From positions 186,001-250,000 of the forward strand of contig JAFSTN010000025.1 in the NCBI GenBank assembly GCA_017450485.1: a stretch of 64,000 bases of DNA, in the 5' to 3' direction. The notes under the pieces are model-generated. The model was not told the origin of the DNA. It saw nothing but the letters and a program-made list of their open reading frames with translations, and ran no database searches. Origin of the DNA: Lachnospiraceae bacterium. GTDB lineage: Bacteria; Bacillota; Clostridia; Lachnospirales; Lachnospiraceae. The position numbers and the translations under genes were made by a program. The first letter of the stretch is position 1, and every line of letters starts with the position of its first letter. Shown one piece after another: positions 35,867 to 45,278 of this stretch.

Positions 35867-36982
35867 ATGAAAAAATTCGTTAAAGATGACAGACTGACCA
35901 TAAACAGAAACGGTGAGCCGATATACGATATCGTTTATTCGGATTCGTTTAAGGGCATTTCCGGTGAGATCGGCGCGCTGAATAAGTCTTATAAAAGGGC
36001 ATGTATAATCACAGACACCAACGTCGGCCCATTGTATGCAGAGGAGCTCAAGGCTTTCCTGGATGAGGTTATTGATGAGGTTTCGATATGTATTATACCT
36101 GCCGGTGAAGAATATAAAACATTGGATACCGTCAAGGGCATATATAAAAAGCTTATAGAAGCAGGATTCGACCGCAAGGATATGCTTGTAGCGCTTGGCG
36201 GTGGCGTGATCGGTGATATGACCGGATATGCCGCAGCTACTTTTCTTAGGGGCATCGATTTCATTCAGGTACCGACAACATTATTGGCACAATGTGATTC
36301 TTCCGTAGGAGGAAAGACAGGTGTGGATTTTGACGGATATAAAAATATGGTCGGTGCATTTTATATGCCCAGGCTTGTATATATGAATCTGTCCACACTT
36401 AAAACCCTCGACGAAAGACAATATTATTCGGGATTTGCCGAAGTCATGAAACATGGGCTTATCAAGGATGATAAGTTCTATTCCTGGCTTATAGACAATA
36501 TGTATGAGATATGCGAGCGTGATTTTGATACTCTTAAAGTCATGGTGTACAATAATTGTATGATCAAGGGCAAGGTAGTCGATGCGGATGCTACCGAACA
36601 GGGTGAGCGTGCGTTGCTTAATTTCGGGCATACGATCGGACATGCTATAGAGAAGTACTGTAACTTCGATATGCTTCACGGTGAATGTGTGGCCCTCGGT
36701 TGCGTGGCGGCGGCCTTTATCTCCTGGCATCATAAACTCATATCCATGGAAGAGTATTATGAGATCCGCGATATGTTTGTTCCGTTCAATCTGCCCATAT
36801 CGATCGAAAACATTGATCCTGACGAGATACTGTCCATCACCAGATCGGATAAAAAAATGAGCGGTGATCATATACGCTTTATACTGTTAAACCGTATAGG
36901 TTCAGCTGTGATAGATGAAACCGTGAGTGATGAAGACATTAAAGAAGCAGTTAATGCCATACTGTGGAAAGAGACAGACTGA
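35867..36982 (+). CDS. aroB: 3-dehydroquinate synthase
   Basis: 371 residues from the ATG at 35867 (AAGGA seven bases upstream); the frame is open 54 bases further up, but that stretch is the sepF hairpin. Motifs of AroB: IITDTNVGPLYAEEL, GGGVIGDMTGYAAATFLRGI and VPTTLLAQCDSSVGGKTGVD (the NAD and substrate site), then LNFGHTIGHAIEKYC and LHGECVALGCV with metal His residues. It converts DAHP to 3-dehydroquinate, step two of the shikimate pathway; no other aro gene is in the window. The stop overlaps lspA (TGATG). Confidence 0.95.
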   Translation: MKKFVKDDRLTINRNGEPIYDIVYSDSFKGISGEIGALNKSYKRACIITDTNVGPLYAEELKAFLDEVIDEVSICIIPAGEEYKTLDTVKGIYKKLIEAGFDRKDMLVALGGGVIGDMTGYAAATFLRGIDFIQVPTTLLAQCDSSVGGKTGVDFDGYKNMVGAFYMPRLVYMNLSTLKTLDERQYYSGFAEVMKHGLIKDDKFYSWLIDNMYEICERDFDTLKVMVYNNCMIKGKVVDADATEQGERALLNFGHTIGHAIEKYCNFDMLHGECVALGCVAAAFISWHHKLISMEEYYEIRDMFVPFNLPISIENIDPDEILSITRSDKKMSGDHIRFILLNRIGSAVIDETVSDEDIKEAVNAILWKETD

Positions 36983-37608
36983 TGACCAAGAAACCTGCAG
37001 TCAACTTAATAATAGATATCATATTGATGTGCCTGCTCATAGCCGCCGATCAGTATACCAAGGCCTGGGCCGTGGTCACATTAAAAGACAAGCCTGCGAT
37101 ACCTGTGATTCCGGGGATATTGGAGCTTAATTATCTCGAAAACCGGGGAGCGGCATTCGGCATGATGCAGAATCAGAAGATATTCTTTATCTTTGTTGCC
37201 GTGATCATTTTGGGGTGCATATTATATATGCTGATCAAAGCTCCGGCACAGCGTAAATACATCATATTGCATATAGTATTGACCTTTATTGCCGCCGGTG
37301 CCATAGGTAATATGATCGACAGACTGAGTCTGAATTATGTGGTGGATTTCATATATATCAAAGCGATCAATTTCCCTATATTCAATGTGGCGGACATATA
37401 TGTGACCGTATGCACCGTAATTCTGGCCATATGTCTGATATTCGTATATAAGGATGATGATCTCAGATTTATGAGTTTCAGAGCTTCCGGATTCAGGACT
37501 TTCGACGATGACCGAAGCAGTCAATCGGATAAGGCGTCGACCGAACCAGTCAACGGATCAGTCGACAATGAAGAAACGGCCGGAGATGCCAAAGATGACT
37601 CAGTTTGA
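36982..37608 (+). CDS. lspA: lipoprotein signal peptidase
   Basis: 208 residues from the ATG at 36982 inside the aroB stop. Four membrane helices. The catalytic aspartates are in GNMIDRL and FNVADIYVTV, and LNYLENRGAAFGM is the third hallmark. It removes signal peptides from prolipoproteins; the window encodes at least four candidate substrates (lipoproteins at 20712, 31596, 40439 and 61777). About 50 residues extend beyond the last helix as a hydrophilic Asp/Ser/Glu-rich tail, longer than usual. The tail coding sequence also holds the start of rluD. Confidence 0.94.
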   Translation: MTKKPAVNLIIDIILMCLLIAADQYTKAWAVVTLKDKPAIPVIPGILELNYLENRGAAFGMMQNQKIFFIFVAVIILGCILYMLIKAPAQRKYIILHIVLTFIAAGAIGNMIDRLSLNYVVDFIYIKAINFPIFNVADIYVTVCTVILAICLIFVYKDDDLRFMSFRASGFRTFDDDRSSQSDKASTEPVNGSVDNEETAGDAKDDSV

Positions 37609-38542
37609 AACCGGCGAATTGTATGAGGATATCGTGGATGAAGAAAGTGACGATCTTCGTATAGATAAATGGATCGCCGATACTTTTCCCGATTTCTCCA
37701 GAAATTATATACAGAAGCTTATCGGCGACGGTCAGGTCTGTGTAGACGGTACAACGGCTTCCAAAAACTCGGTAAAAGTAAAAGCCGGTCAGCGTATAAC
37801 AATGCGGATACCGGCCGGTATTATACCTGATATAGTTCCCTGGGATCATCCTCTGGATATCCTGTATGAGGATGATGATGTGATCGTTGTAAATAAGCCC
37901 AAGGGAATGGTCGTTCATCCGGCTGCCGGACATATGGACGACACATTGGTTAACGCGTTATTATATCATTGTAAGGATTCTTTATCGGGCATTAACGGTA
38001 TGATGCGTCCCGGTATAGTCCACAGGATCGATCGTGATACTACAGGTTCACTTATCGTATGCAAGAATGATCACGCTCATCAGATAATAGCCGGGCAACT
38101 GAAGCTTCACAGCATCAGGCGTGAATACAGGGCTATAGTATGCGGCGTGATAGCCGAAGATGAACTGACCGTATCCGAATATATCGGACGAGATCCGCGT
38201 GACCGCAAGCGTATGGCCGTTACTGATCTCGCCCATGGCAAACGGGCAGTTACGCATATCAGGGTCCTTGACAGATTCGAGCATTTCACCGAAGTGGCCT
38301 GTACGCTTGAAACCGGACGTACTCATCAGATCAGGGTTCATATGGATCATATACATCATCCGGTACTGGGAGATCCGCTATACGGACATGATCTTGGCCT
38401 GAAGGCTCCGATGAAGCTCGAAGGCCAATGCTTACATGCTCATATTATAGGCTTTGAACATCCGTCAACCCATGAATATATGGAGTTTACGGCACCTGTT
38501 CCCGAATATTACATAAGGCTTTTGGATATTTTGAAGTCATAG
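37595..38542 (+). CDS. rluD: 23S rRNA pseudouridine synthase RluD-like
   Basis: 315 residues from the ATG at 37595 (CGGAG nine bases upstream, 14-base overlap with lspA); earlier in-frame ATGs lie inside lspA without ribosome sites. An S4 RNA-binding domain (about 22-80) is followed by the catalytic domain with HRIDRDTTGSLIV (catalytic Asp), YEDDDVIVVNKPKGMVVHPA, and LETGRTHQIRVHM. The lspA-rluD order is common in Firmicutes. The exact uridine targets (1911/1915/1917 for RluD) are inferred from family, and RluA-type paralogs are hard to tell apart. Confidence 0.9.
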   Translation: MTQFETGELYEDIVDEESDDLRIDKWIADTFPDFSRNYIQKLIGDGQVCVDGTTASKNSVKVKAGQRITMRIPAGIIPDIVPWDHPLDILYEDDDVIVVNKPKGMVVHPAAGHMDDTLVNALLYHCKDSLSGINGMMRPGIVHRIDRDTTGSLIVCKNDHAHQIIAGQLKLHSIRREYRAIVCGVIAEDELTVSEYIGRDPRDRKRMAVTDLAHGKRAVTHIRVLDRFEHFTEVACTLETGRTHQIRVHMDHIHHPVLGDPLYGHDLGLKAPMKLEGQCLHAHIIGFEHPSTHEYMEFTAPVPEYYIRLLDILKS

Positions 38543-38566
38543 TTGTTTAGAGAGGGGGTCGATTAT

Positions 38567-39184
38567 ATGAATAAGGTTATTACTATAGGACGACAGTTCG
38601 GATCCGGCGGTCGTGAGATCGGTGAGAAATTGGCTAAGCATTTTGCCATACCGTATTATGATAAAGAACTTATCAACAGAGTTGCCAAGGATTCGGGCTT
38701 CTGTCAGGAGATAATCGAAAGCAATGATGAGCGTCCGACCAGTTCGTTTCTCTATAATCTGGTCATGGACACATATTCATTCGGATATAATTCATCATCC
38801 TTCATAGATATGCCGATCAGCCATAAGATATTTCTGGCTCAGTTTGAAACCATCAAAAATATAGCTGATGAAGGCCCGTGTGTTATCGTAGGCAGATGTG
38901 CGGATTATGCATTGTCCGAACATGAAAATGTCCTGAACGTTTTCATATGCGCAAATGAACAGTGCAGGATCAATCGAATCAAAGAGCGTCATCCCGAGAT
39001 CACTACTGATGCAAAAGCGCGTGATATGATGGTTAAGAAGGATAAACAGCGTCAGAGCTATTATAATTACTACGCATCCGGCAAATGGGGACATGCATCC
39101 ACTTATGATCTGACCGTGAACAGTTCTGTATTGGGAATAGAGGGGACTGTTGATCTGATTGCTGATTTTGTCGAAAAAGCATAA
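38567..39184 (+). CDS. cytidylate kinase-like family protein
   Basis: 205 residues from the ATG at 38567, preceded by AGAGGGGG. VITIGRQFGSGGREIGEKLA gives a P-loop of the cytidylate-kinase-like type (GRQFGSGGxxI), with IPYYDKELI and IVGRCADYAL following, and RIKERHPEI plus the DKQRQSYYNYY block at the C-terminal half. This family is found next to cmk-like genes in clostridia, but its nucleotide substrate is not established. It is the last + strand gene before the orientation switch; the gap to the convergent recombinase gene is 23 bases and holds no obvious terminator. Confidence 0.85.
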   Translation: MNKVITIGRQFGSGGREIGEKLAKHFAIPYYDKELINRVAKDSGFCQEIIESNDERPTSSFLYNLVMDTYSFGYNSSSFIDMPISHKIFLAQFETIKNIADEGPCVIVGRCADYALSEHENVLNVFICANEQCRINRIKERHPEITTDAKARDMMVKKDKQRQSYYNYYASGKWGHASTYDLTVNSSVLGIEGTVDLIADFVEKA

Positions 39185-39207
39185 AATACAGATCGGAAAT
39201 AAGGGGA

Positions 39208-40269
39208 CTATTTATCGCGTTTGAAGTTGACAGCGCCGGCTGCCAGACGTTTATGCTCGTCGTCTATGGCAGCATAGTAATCAATGGTCGTATTGACGTT
39301 CTCATGGCCCAAAACGTCTGCTACGAGCCTTATATCGCCCGTTTCGCGGTATAGGGCAGTACCATACGTACTCCGCAGTTTATGCGGAGTTATTTTTTTG
39401 TTCGGAACAACCATTTTAGCGTATTTTCTGACGAGATCCTCTATGGCGGCTATGCTCATTCTTTTATTTTGTAATGAATAGAAGAGGGCATTTTCAGAAC
39501 CTTTTTCGGGGATTACGGTAGTTCTCTGGCCATTAATATAGGTCTCCAGAGCAGTATGAACCTCATCGCCGAAGTAGATAATATCCTGTGTTCCGCCCTT
39601 TCTTACGATTGTTAAAGAATTCACAATCATATCAACGTCACCGACATCGAGTCCGGCACATTCGGACACACGAATCCCGGTATTAAGCATCAAGGTGAGG
39701 ATCGCCAGATCACGTTCACGTGTCTTGGCACAATATGCAAGCTGACGGTCAGACATCTGGGAATTGCCGTATTCAATGGCGTTTAATATGGCACGTACCT
39801 CATAATTATCCATACGGACAATGTTTTTGTCTTTTTTTATACGAGGAAGTTTTACAAGAACCATTGGATCCTTTTGGATATGTTCATGTTCATATTGATA
39901 TTTGAACATACCGCGTAAAGGACTCATTTTACGGGCAATTGCCTTTTTGCCGTTTTCGTGAGCTTCACCGATGGTATTGAACTCTAAGTACCTTTGATAT
40001 TCGACAATGTCTTCACTGGTCAGATTTGCCAGATCGTCTGTATTGATTTTTGAGATTTCTTTTTCGTGGAAATATGGGTTGCGATCTTTTAAAAATCGAA
40101 AAAACATTAACAGATCATGACAGTAAGCTACAAGCGTGCTTGGCTGTGAAGTAACTTGCTTATCGTATATAAAATCACGTGCAGGCTGAGGTAGCTCCTG
40201 AAGTAATTCCTGAAGCTTTGTTTTTATATTTCTGTTTTTATTTTTGTAGTATTCGGAATCTTTACCCAT
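39208..40269 (-). CDS. xerS: XerS-type tyrosine recombinase
   Basis: 353 residues, the length of XerS. The N-terminal core-binding SAM-like domain (about 20-130) carries LPQPARDFIYDKQ and LMFFRFLKDRNP; the catalytic domain has Arg200 (GIRVSE), Lys224 (VRKGG), His296 and Arg299 (HKLRSTYG), His322 (LGHENVNTT) and Tyr331, all in place. XerS acts alone at a dif-type site to resolve chromosome dimers with FtsK, in place of XerC and XerD. A dif-like palindrome lies 92 bases upstream of the start, and the gene is at the switch point of gene orientation. No phage or integrative-element genes are near, which argues against an integrase of a mobile element. There is no clear ribosome site. Confidence 0.85.
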   Translation of the reverse strand: MGKDSEYYKNKNRNIKTKLQELLQELPQPARDFIYDKQVTSQPSTLVAYCHDLLMFFRFLKDRNPYFHEKEISKINTDDLANLTSEDIVEYQRYLEFNTIGEAHENGKKAIARKMSPLRGMFKYQYEHEHIQKDPMVLVKLPRIKKDKNIVRMDNYEVRAILNAIEYGNSQMSDRQLAYCAKTRERDLAILTLMLNTGIRVSECAGLDVGDVDMIVNSLTIVRKGGTQDIIYFGDEVHTALETYINGQRTTVIPEKGSENALFYSLQNKRMSIAAIEDLVRKYAKMVVPNKKITPHKLRSTYGTALYRETGDIRLVADVLGHENVNTTIDYYAAIDDEHKRLAAGAVNFKRDK

Positions 40270-40360
40270 ATTACATATTAAAACTGCGGAAAATCATTAT
40301 ATATCAATAATACCATATATTGAGGCACAAGACCACTCTTCCTACTATTTATGGTCATAT

Positions 40361-40390
40361 CTATCCGAAAAACTGATATTTATCGGATAG
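40361..40390. other. candidate dif site upstream of xerS
   Basis: A 30-base imperfect palindrome: arms CTATCCGA (40361-40368) and TCGGATAG (40383-40390) match perfectly, and three further inner A/T pairs extend each arm to 12 bases with a single mismatch. The centre is six bases. This is the shape of a dif site, with two recombinase arms and a 6-8 base crossover region. The left half includes TCCGAAAAACT, which from memory is shared with the streptococcal/lactococcal difSL that lies next to xerS. A TATAAT box on the - strand at 40301-40296 may be the xerS promoter. Nothing else is seen in the 169-base gap. No T-run follows on either strand, so it is not a terminator. Confidence 0.7.
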
Positions 40391-40438
40391 TTCCAGGCCA
40401 AAAAAACACTGCTTTTCTATCTGTAAAATAACATATTT

Positions 40439-42103
40439 TTACTGGAGGGCTTTCAGATATCTGTTGTATTGAGCCTGCTTGACATCAATAACTTCAGACA
40501 GATTAAGAGAATCCAATTCATCTATATAGGCATCAAAATCATCGGATAGATTTTTATCACCGACGATAAAAGCATTGGCTGATTCATTGACGGTATTCTG
40601 GATGTCTTCCATATAGAGATTGACGGTATCACTCTCCTTGCTTGTTGCATAGATAGCCGGCCAGGGATCCTGAATATACTGACGCAGGTCTCTGTTGATC
40701 TGTGCATGCCAGTCGGCAACGAGTATATCGGTAGCCTCTACAGACTGATCTGCTGGAAGTACAAATGCCGGATTGATTCCAAAAGCCTGTAACCAGTCAT
40801 TGTCATTACCCTGTTCGGTATATTCACGGGTTCCGTCCGGCTTTACAATGTAGCTTTCTCCTTCAAATCCCCACTGGTAGTAATCCTGACAATGATCGCT
40901 CATCGCATAATCCAGGAATTTGACCGCCAGTTCTATATCATCCGATCCCTTATTAACCCCAAACATACCTGCAAGGGAGTTACGTCCTACATAGAAGCCT
41001 TTCTGCTCTCCTGAAAGCGGAGGCACACCGATAAACGCTTTAGCATCTGTTCCGTCATAATATGGCAATACGTTGGAATACATCATTGACATTGCCCAGC
41101 TGAAATCAAATGCAACACCTGTTAGATCCTTTGATATACGATCAATGACCATATCCCTGTCAAGTGCAGCATAATCGGGCTCCAGTAATCCTTCGTCATA
41201 TAATCCGTTTAAGAATTCTAGATATTTCCTGTAATTCTCCGCATCTGCGTATGCATAGGTGACATTTCCGTCCTTATCGGCCTGGAAACCGCTTACCAGA
41301 TCAAGACCGAAGGCAGGACCAAACATATATGGAAGGAATTCGGACATGATGCTCATCGGAATCTCATCAGATGAATCACCATTATCATTCATGTCGTTAT
41401 CCCTGAAATACTTAAGAAGCGTTACAAGATCATCAAGGTTATCGGGGGCTTCCATACCGGCTTTTTCAAGCCATACGCGGTTGTACATCAGGCATGGCTG
41501 ATAATCATCAGCGACATTTAATCCGGGAACGTAATATATATGTCCGTCTTCTGCTGTGAGCTCGGCTTTTTCTACGGGATTTGCCGATAACCATTTGGTG
41601 TAATTGGGCATATAATCAAAAAACTCATCAAGAGGAACAAAGAGACCTGATTTGATATAGACCTGATTGGGGTCTCCGGAGTCGGGAATCTTGATGATAT
41701 CCGCATCGGTATCTGCTGAATTCAGGATAGGGGTAACCATGTTCTCGTATGAATCATAATCAAAGAGCTGCCACTCCGGACTCACACCTGCTTCTTCGAA
41801 TACTTTCAGAACAATGGGAGCTTTTGTAATATCAACATTTGCATAGTTTGATTTCTGCGCAAGGATCTTGATCGTACCGCCATCCTGTGTGATAGGCGCA
41901 TCACCGGTATATACATATCCCGAAGCATCTTCTATAGCGGAAGCACGCTCGATAGCATCATCAACTTTTGCAGTATCGGCAAGTGCATTTGTTCCGGTAG
42001 CAGCTTCATTGTTGCCTGTATCCGTGACACTGTCACCGCACCCGGCTATACAAAATGAAGTCATTATCAGGGAAAGTACAACAGCTGCAGATCTTCTATA
42101 CAT
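40439..42103 (-). CDS. extracellular solute-binding lipoprotein (family 1 type)
   Basis: 554 residues with lipobox IAGC (Cys at residue 22) and a Thr/Asn/Asp-rich linker. The mature part resembles large family-1 sugar-binding proteins of the LipO/YtcQ kind: DIIKIPDSGDPNQVYIKSGL then FVPLDEFFDYMPNY, and YVPGLNVADDYQPCLMYNRV followed by WLEKAG. These normally feed an ABC permease for oligosaccharides, but no permease or ATPase genes are nearby. Instead it starts three bases after the stop of a hybrid kinase gene with GAGGA as ribosome site, so it may present a ligand to that kinase or use permeases encoded elsewhere. Confidence 0.88.
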   Translation of the reverse strand: MYRRSAAVVLSLIMTSFCIAGCGDSVTDTGNNEAATGTNALADTAKVDDAIERASAIEDASGYVYTGDAPITQDGGTIKILAQKSNYANVDITKAPIVLKVFEEAGVSPEWQLFDYDSYENMVTPILNSADTDADIIKIPDSGDPNQVYIKSGLFVPLDEFFDYMPNYTKWLSANPVEKAELTAEDGHIYYVPGLNVADDYQPCLMYNRVWLEKAGMEAPDNLDDLVTLLKYFRDNDMNDNGDSSDEIPMSIMSEFLPYMFGPAFGLDLVSGFQADKDGNVTYAYADAENYRKYLEFLNGLYDEGLLEPDYAALDRDMVIDRISKDLTGVAFDFSWAMSMMYSNVLPYYDGTDAKAFIGVPPLSGEQKGFYVGRNSLAGMFGVNKGSDDIELAVKFLDYAMSDHCQDYYQWGFEGESYIVKPDGTREYTEQGNDNDWLQAFGINPAFVLPADQSVEATDILVADWHAQINRDLRQYIQDPWPAIYATSKESDTVNLYMEDIQNTVNESANAFIVGDKNLSDDFDAYIDELDSLNLSEVIDVKQAQYNRYLKALQ

Positions 42104-42106
42104 TCT

Positions 42107-45100
42107 TTATTCCTCGTTTCGAAGTTTTGATACGATATCCATGCATTTTTCGGTATCTATCTCATTGATCGCTTTATGCAGTGATCTGATATCTTCTAGT
42201 ATATTTATATCATAATTATACCCTTTTAATGAAGTACTTACAATTTCCATTTCGTCCATATCCAGATCATCACAAGCTTTTTCGAGTTCATCGAGCAGTT
42301 CATATAATCTTTCGGGAGTTATTTGAGGTTTGTCGCTGTTATCCTCGTTTTCGGCATAATACGGAGACATCTCATCCAGAAGCTTACGAAAGACTTCGAT
42401 CATCCCATCCGTGTCATTCCTGATCGTATCAATGTCGTTTGCTTTGCCGGCTTTTTCGAGTCTTTCGGCAAGATCACCGAGTCTGGTCGCGCCTATCTGT
42501 CGTGAACTGCTTTTAAGCGCATGGACACGTATAGTATAATCGGTCCAATCCTCTTTATTATAGGCATCCGTGATGCCCTGCAGTTTATCTTCTCCTGATA
42601 TGTAATACTCTTCTGCTATCTTGTCATACAGAGTATTTGATCCGAGGGCTTTGGCGGCTGATTCCGTATCGAGACAATCTATATTGAGCAGCACACCGTC
42701 TTTATCATTAGAAGCCGAAATATCAAGCTTATCTTCTTCTTCTATCGCTTTTATCTTTTCTTCAGGAAGCCATTTCTTTACTGTCTGGATCAGATCCTTG
42801 ATATCTATTGGTTTTGCAATAAAATCATTCATGCCGGCTTCGGTGAACAATTCTTTTGCTTCCTGAACGGCATTTGCAGACAACGCGATTATAACCGGAT
42901 GGTTACGATCCGAATGAGTCATTCGGATCTGTTTGGTCGCATCGACACCATCTGTTTCAGGCATCATATGATCCATAAGGATAATATCGTAGTCGTTTAG
43001 AGAAGCCATTTCTATGGCAGACTGCCCACCTCCTGCTTTATCGATCCGGACCTGAAGCGGAGCAAGCAGTCCTTCTGCTATGGACAGATTGATATCATTA
43101 TCATCAACAACCAAAATCCGCGCTTCCGGAGCCGTGAAATCTATCTTGAACAGTTTATCCTCATCTATCTGTCGTAATTCATCATATTGTTCATTCAAGG
43201 TATGGACCATTCGCATGGTTGTAGCCGGTCGGGTGAGAACATGCAGGTTTGGCTTATCGAATCTTTCGTTGTTACCGAATTCACTGAACAAAACACCGGT
43301 CACTTCCGGATGCATATCAAGAAAATCGGATATACCGTTATCATACATATCCTGCTCAAAGAACATGAATTCTTTTTTGCCGGAAGGTTTATATTCGTCA
43401 AGCAAAAGTAATACCTGTCCTTCGATGCCGAGATTATCCATCTCAACTTCGAATTCTTTGATGACTTCTTCGTTTTGTGAAAGCGTATATGCACGTATGT
43501 TATCGCGATCACGGATCTCGAGATCGTTTGTATTATCAATGATCTTTTGGGGAACGGTAAACCAGAAATCCGAGCCTTTTCCGTATTCACTGCTGACTCC
43601 GATCTGTCCGTGCATGGCATCAACGAGCTTCTGCGATATTGCGAGTCCCAGGCCGGTTCCTTCGGCAGATCGGTTTCGTCTGGAATCGAGTTGTTGGAAG
43701 CTTACAAACAGTTTATTCAGATCCTCTTCCTTAATACCTATACCGGTATCTATCACATGAATCGTCAAATTGACCGTCTGATCATCGACAGGATCGCAGG
43801 ATACTTCTATCGTTACCATGCCTTTATTTGTGAATTTGATGGCATTATTGGCCAGATTGATAAGTACCTGCCTGATACGCATCTCATCCCCGTAGAGCAG
43901 ATGCGGTAGAGAACCTTTGACGAACATAAAGAGTTCAAGGGGCTTCTCTCCTATTCTTGTGGCCAGAACATTGGATATATCATCAAACTCTGTCATCGGA
44001 CAATACTCATTTTCTATGATTTCCATCTTGCCGGAGTCGATCTTGGAGTAATCCAGTATATCATTGATGATATTGAGCAGATTTTTGCCGGAACTCTGAA
44101 TCTGAAGCAGACAATCGGCAATCTGAGCCGGATCTTTTTCGCGCATAGCTATTTCAGCCATACCGATGACTGCATTCATGGGTGTACGTATCTCATGACT
44201 CATATTGGCCAAAAAGTCGGATTTCATCCTGCTGGCGCGTTCCAGCTCTTCATTTGCGTGCTGCATGGCCAGGATTCTGGTCATGGATTCGGTCGTGTCA
44301 TGTATTATATACAATGCGCCCAGATGAGAATTCTGCTCTTCGAGATTCCTGATCGTGCTGTGGAAATAATATTCACGATCGTTGCGGATATATTTAATGA
44401 CTCCTTTATTTGCCTTATCTTCATTATCGGCTATCCAGGCATCGAGTTTGTTTCTGTCATAGAAATCTAGGATCAGTTCTTCGTCCAGAGTGTTTCTGAT
44501 CATGTCATTGAAATGAATCAGGTCGTTGTGGCTGTTATAGAGTATCAGACCGTCACTCATATCATTGGCAAAACTGTCCAGTGACCATTCTCTGAGACGG
44601 GAATTCTCATATATACCTGTATAGTAAAGACAGATAAAAGCGGAAAGATTGTATACAATAAGGCTTATCCATACGGGCAAATGAAATACGAACGACAAAC
44701 TTTCCATAATGCAGTAAGAAAAAACGATCATTAAGTTTGCCAGATATCTCATCCTGAACAGTTTATGGGAATATATGGTACATAGTATCAGAACTATCAG
44801 AATGATAAACAGATTGATATATCCCGCGATACGGTATGAACGGTAACTGAACAAAAGTCCGGTATTCTTTGAATCGGTGGCAACCCACCATGCTTTTTGG
44901 AAGTATATCCTTTTTTGAAAAGAAAAGACTCTTGCACCGAAATACTGTGTAATGATCAGATATGTCTGATATATGCCAAGGGCGCAACTGATGATCGAAG
45001 GAATTATAAATGATCTGATACGATCTATATGTATGATCATAAGCATGGTCCCGAAAATAAACCACGCATGAAAGATATAGTAGGGCAAAAGGATATTCTG

Positions 45101-45274
45101 CGCATCACGCGCAGTCCTTGCCCCAAGAAGCATAATGCATACAAGGTCACTGAATACTAACGCGATAATGCTTATTAGGTAACCGATATTTTTTCTTTTG
45201 AGTCTGATCCCCTGAACCAGACAGCCCAGAGAACCGAGACATAGAAAAACAAAAAGAATCCTGAGTAAGTACAT
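42107..45274 (-). CDS. membrane hybrid histidine kinase with PAS, two receiver-like and Hpt domains
   Basis: 1055 residues. About seven or eight hydrophobic segments (1-220) form a 7TM-type sensor, followed by a PAS-like region (about 235-330). HisKA has His360 (ANMSHEIRTP); HATPase_c has DTGIGI and GTGLGL. Residues about 590-700 look like a receiver-fold domain lacking the phospho-Asp, then a true receiver has LVVDD and Asp768 (IILMDHMMPE), Lys821, and a C-terminal Hpt has His918 (RVHALKSSS). No output regulator lies next to it. Between a glycoside hydrolase gene and a solute-binding lipoprotein gene, four and three bases away, it probably senses a carbohydrate signal; this is inference from context. 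Confidence 0.9.
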   Translation of the reverse strand: MYLLRILFVFLCLGSLGCLVQGIRLKRKNIGYLISIIALVFSDLVCIMLLGARTARDAQNILLPYYIFHAWFIFGTMLMIIHIDRIRSFIIPSIISCALGIYQTYLIITQYFGARVFSFQKRIYFQKAWWVATDSKNTGLLFSYRSYRIAGYINLFIILIVLILCTIYSHKLFRMRYLANLMIVFSYCIMESLSFVFHLPVWISLIVYNLSAFICLYYTGIYENSRLREWSLDSFANDMSDGLILYNSHNDLIHFNDMIRNTLDEELILDFYDRNKLDAWIADNEDKANKGVIKYIRNDREYYFHSTIRNLEEQNSHLGALYIIHDTTESMTRILAMQHANEELERASRMKSDFLANMSHEIRTPMNAVIGMAEIAMREKDPAQIADCLLQIQSSGKNLLNIINDILDYSKIDSGKMEIIENEYCPMTEFDDISNVLATRIGEKPLELFMFVKGSLPHLLYGDEMRIRQVLINLANNAIKFTNKGMVTIEVSCDPVDDQTVNLTIHVIDTGIGIKEEDLNKLFVSFQQLDSRRNRSAEGTGLGLAISQKLVDAMHGQIGVSSEYGKGSDFWFTVPQKIIDNTNDLEIRDRDNIRAYTLSQNEEVIKEFEVEMDNLGIEGQVLLLLDEYKPSGKKEFMFFEQDMYDNGISDFLDMHPEVTGVLFSEFGNNERFDKPNLHVLTRPATTMRMVHTLNEQYDELRQIDEDKLFKIDFTAPEARILVVDDNDINLSIAEGLLAPLQVRIDKAGGGQSAIEMASLNDYDIILMDHMMPETDGVDATKQIRMTHSDRNHPVIIALSANAVQEAKELFTEAGMNDFIAKPIDIKDLIQTVKKWLPEEKIKAIEEEDKLDISASNDKDGVLLNIDCLDTESAAKALGSNTLYDKIAEEYYISGEDKLQGITDAYNKEDWTDYTIRVHALKSSSRQIGATRLGDLAERLEKAGKANDIDTIRNDTDGMIEVFRKLLDEMSPYYAENEDNSDKPQITPERLYELLDELEKACDDLDMDEMEIVSTSLKGYNYDINILEDIRSLHKAINEIDTEKCMDIVSKLRNEE

Positions 45275-45278
45275 ATTA

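Noticed and set aside
39208-40269. Tyrosine recombinase as an integrase of a mobile element
   Set aside because: No phage, plasmid-transfer or excision genes, no flanking direct repeat, and the sequence fits the XerS type with a dif-like site at the orientation switch.
40361-40390. The palindrome as a transcription terminator
   Set aside because: The central 14 bases give a poor loop and no T-run follows on either strand.
43080-43760. + strand open frame of 226 codons opposite the hybrid kinase
   Set aside because: The - strand carries intact HATPase and receiver motifs here; no independent support.
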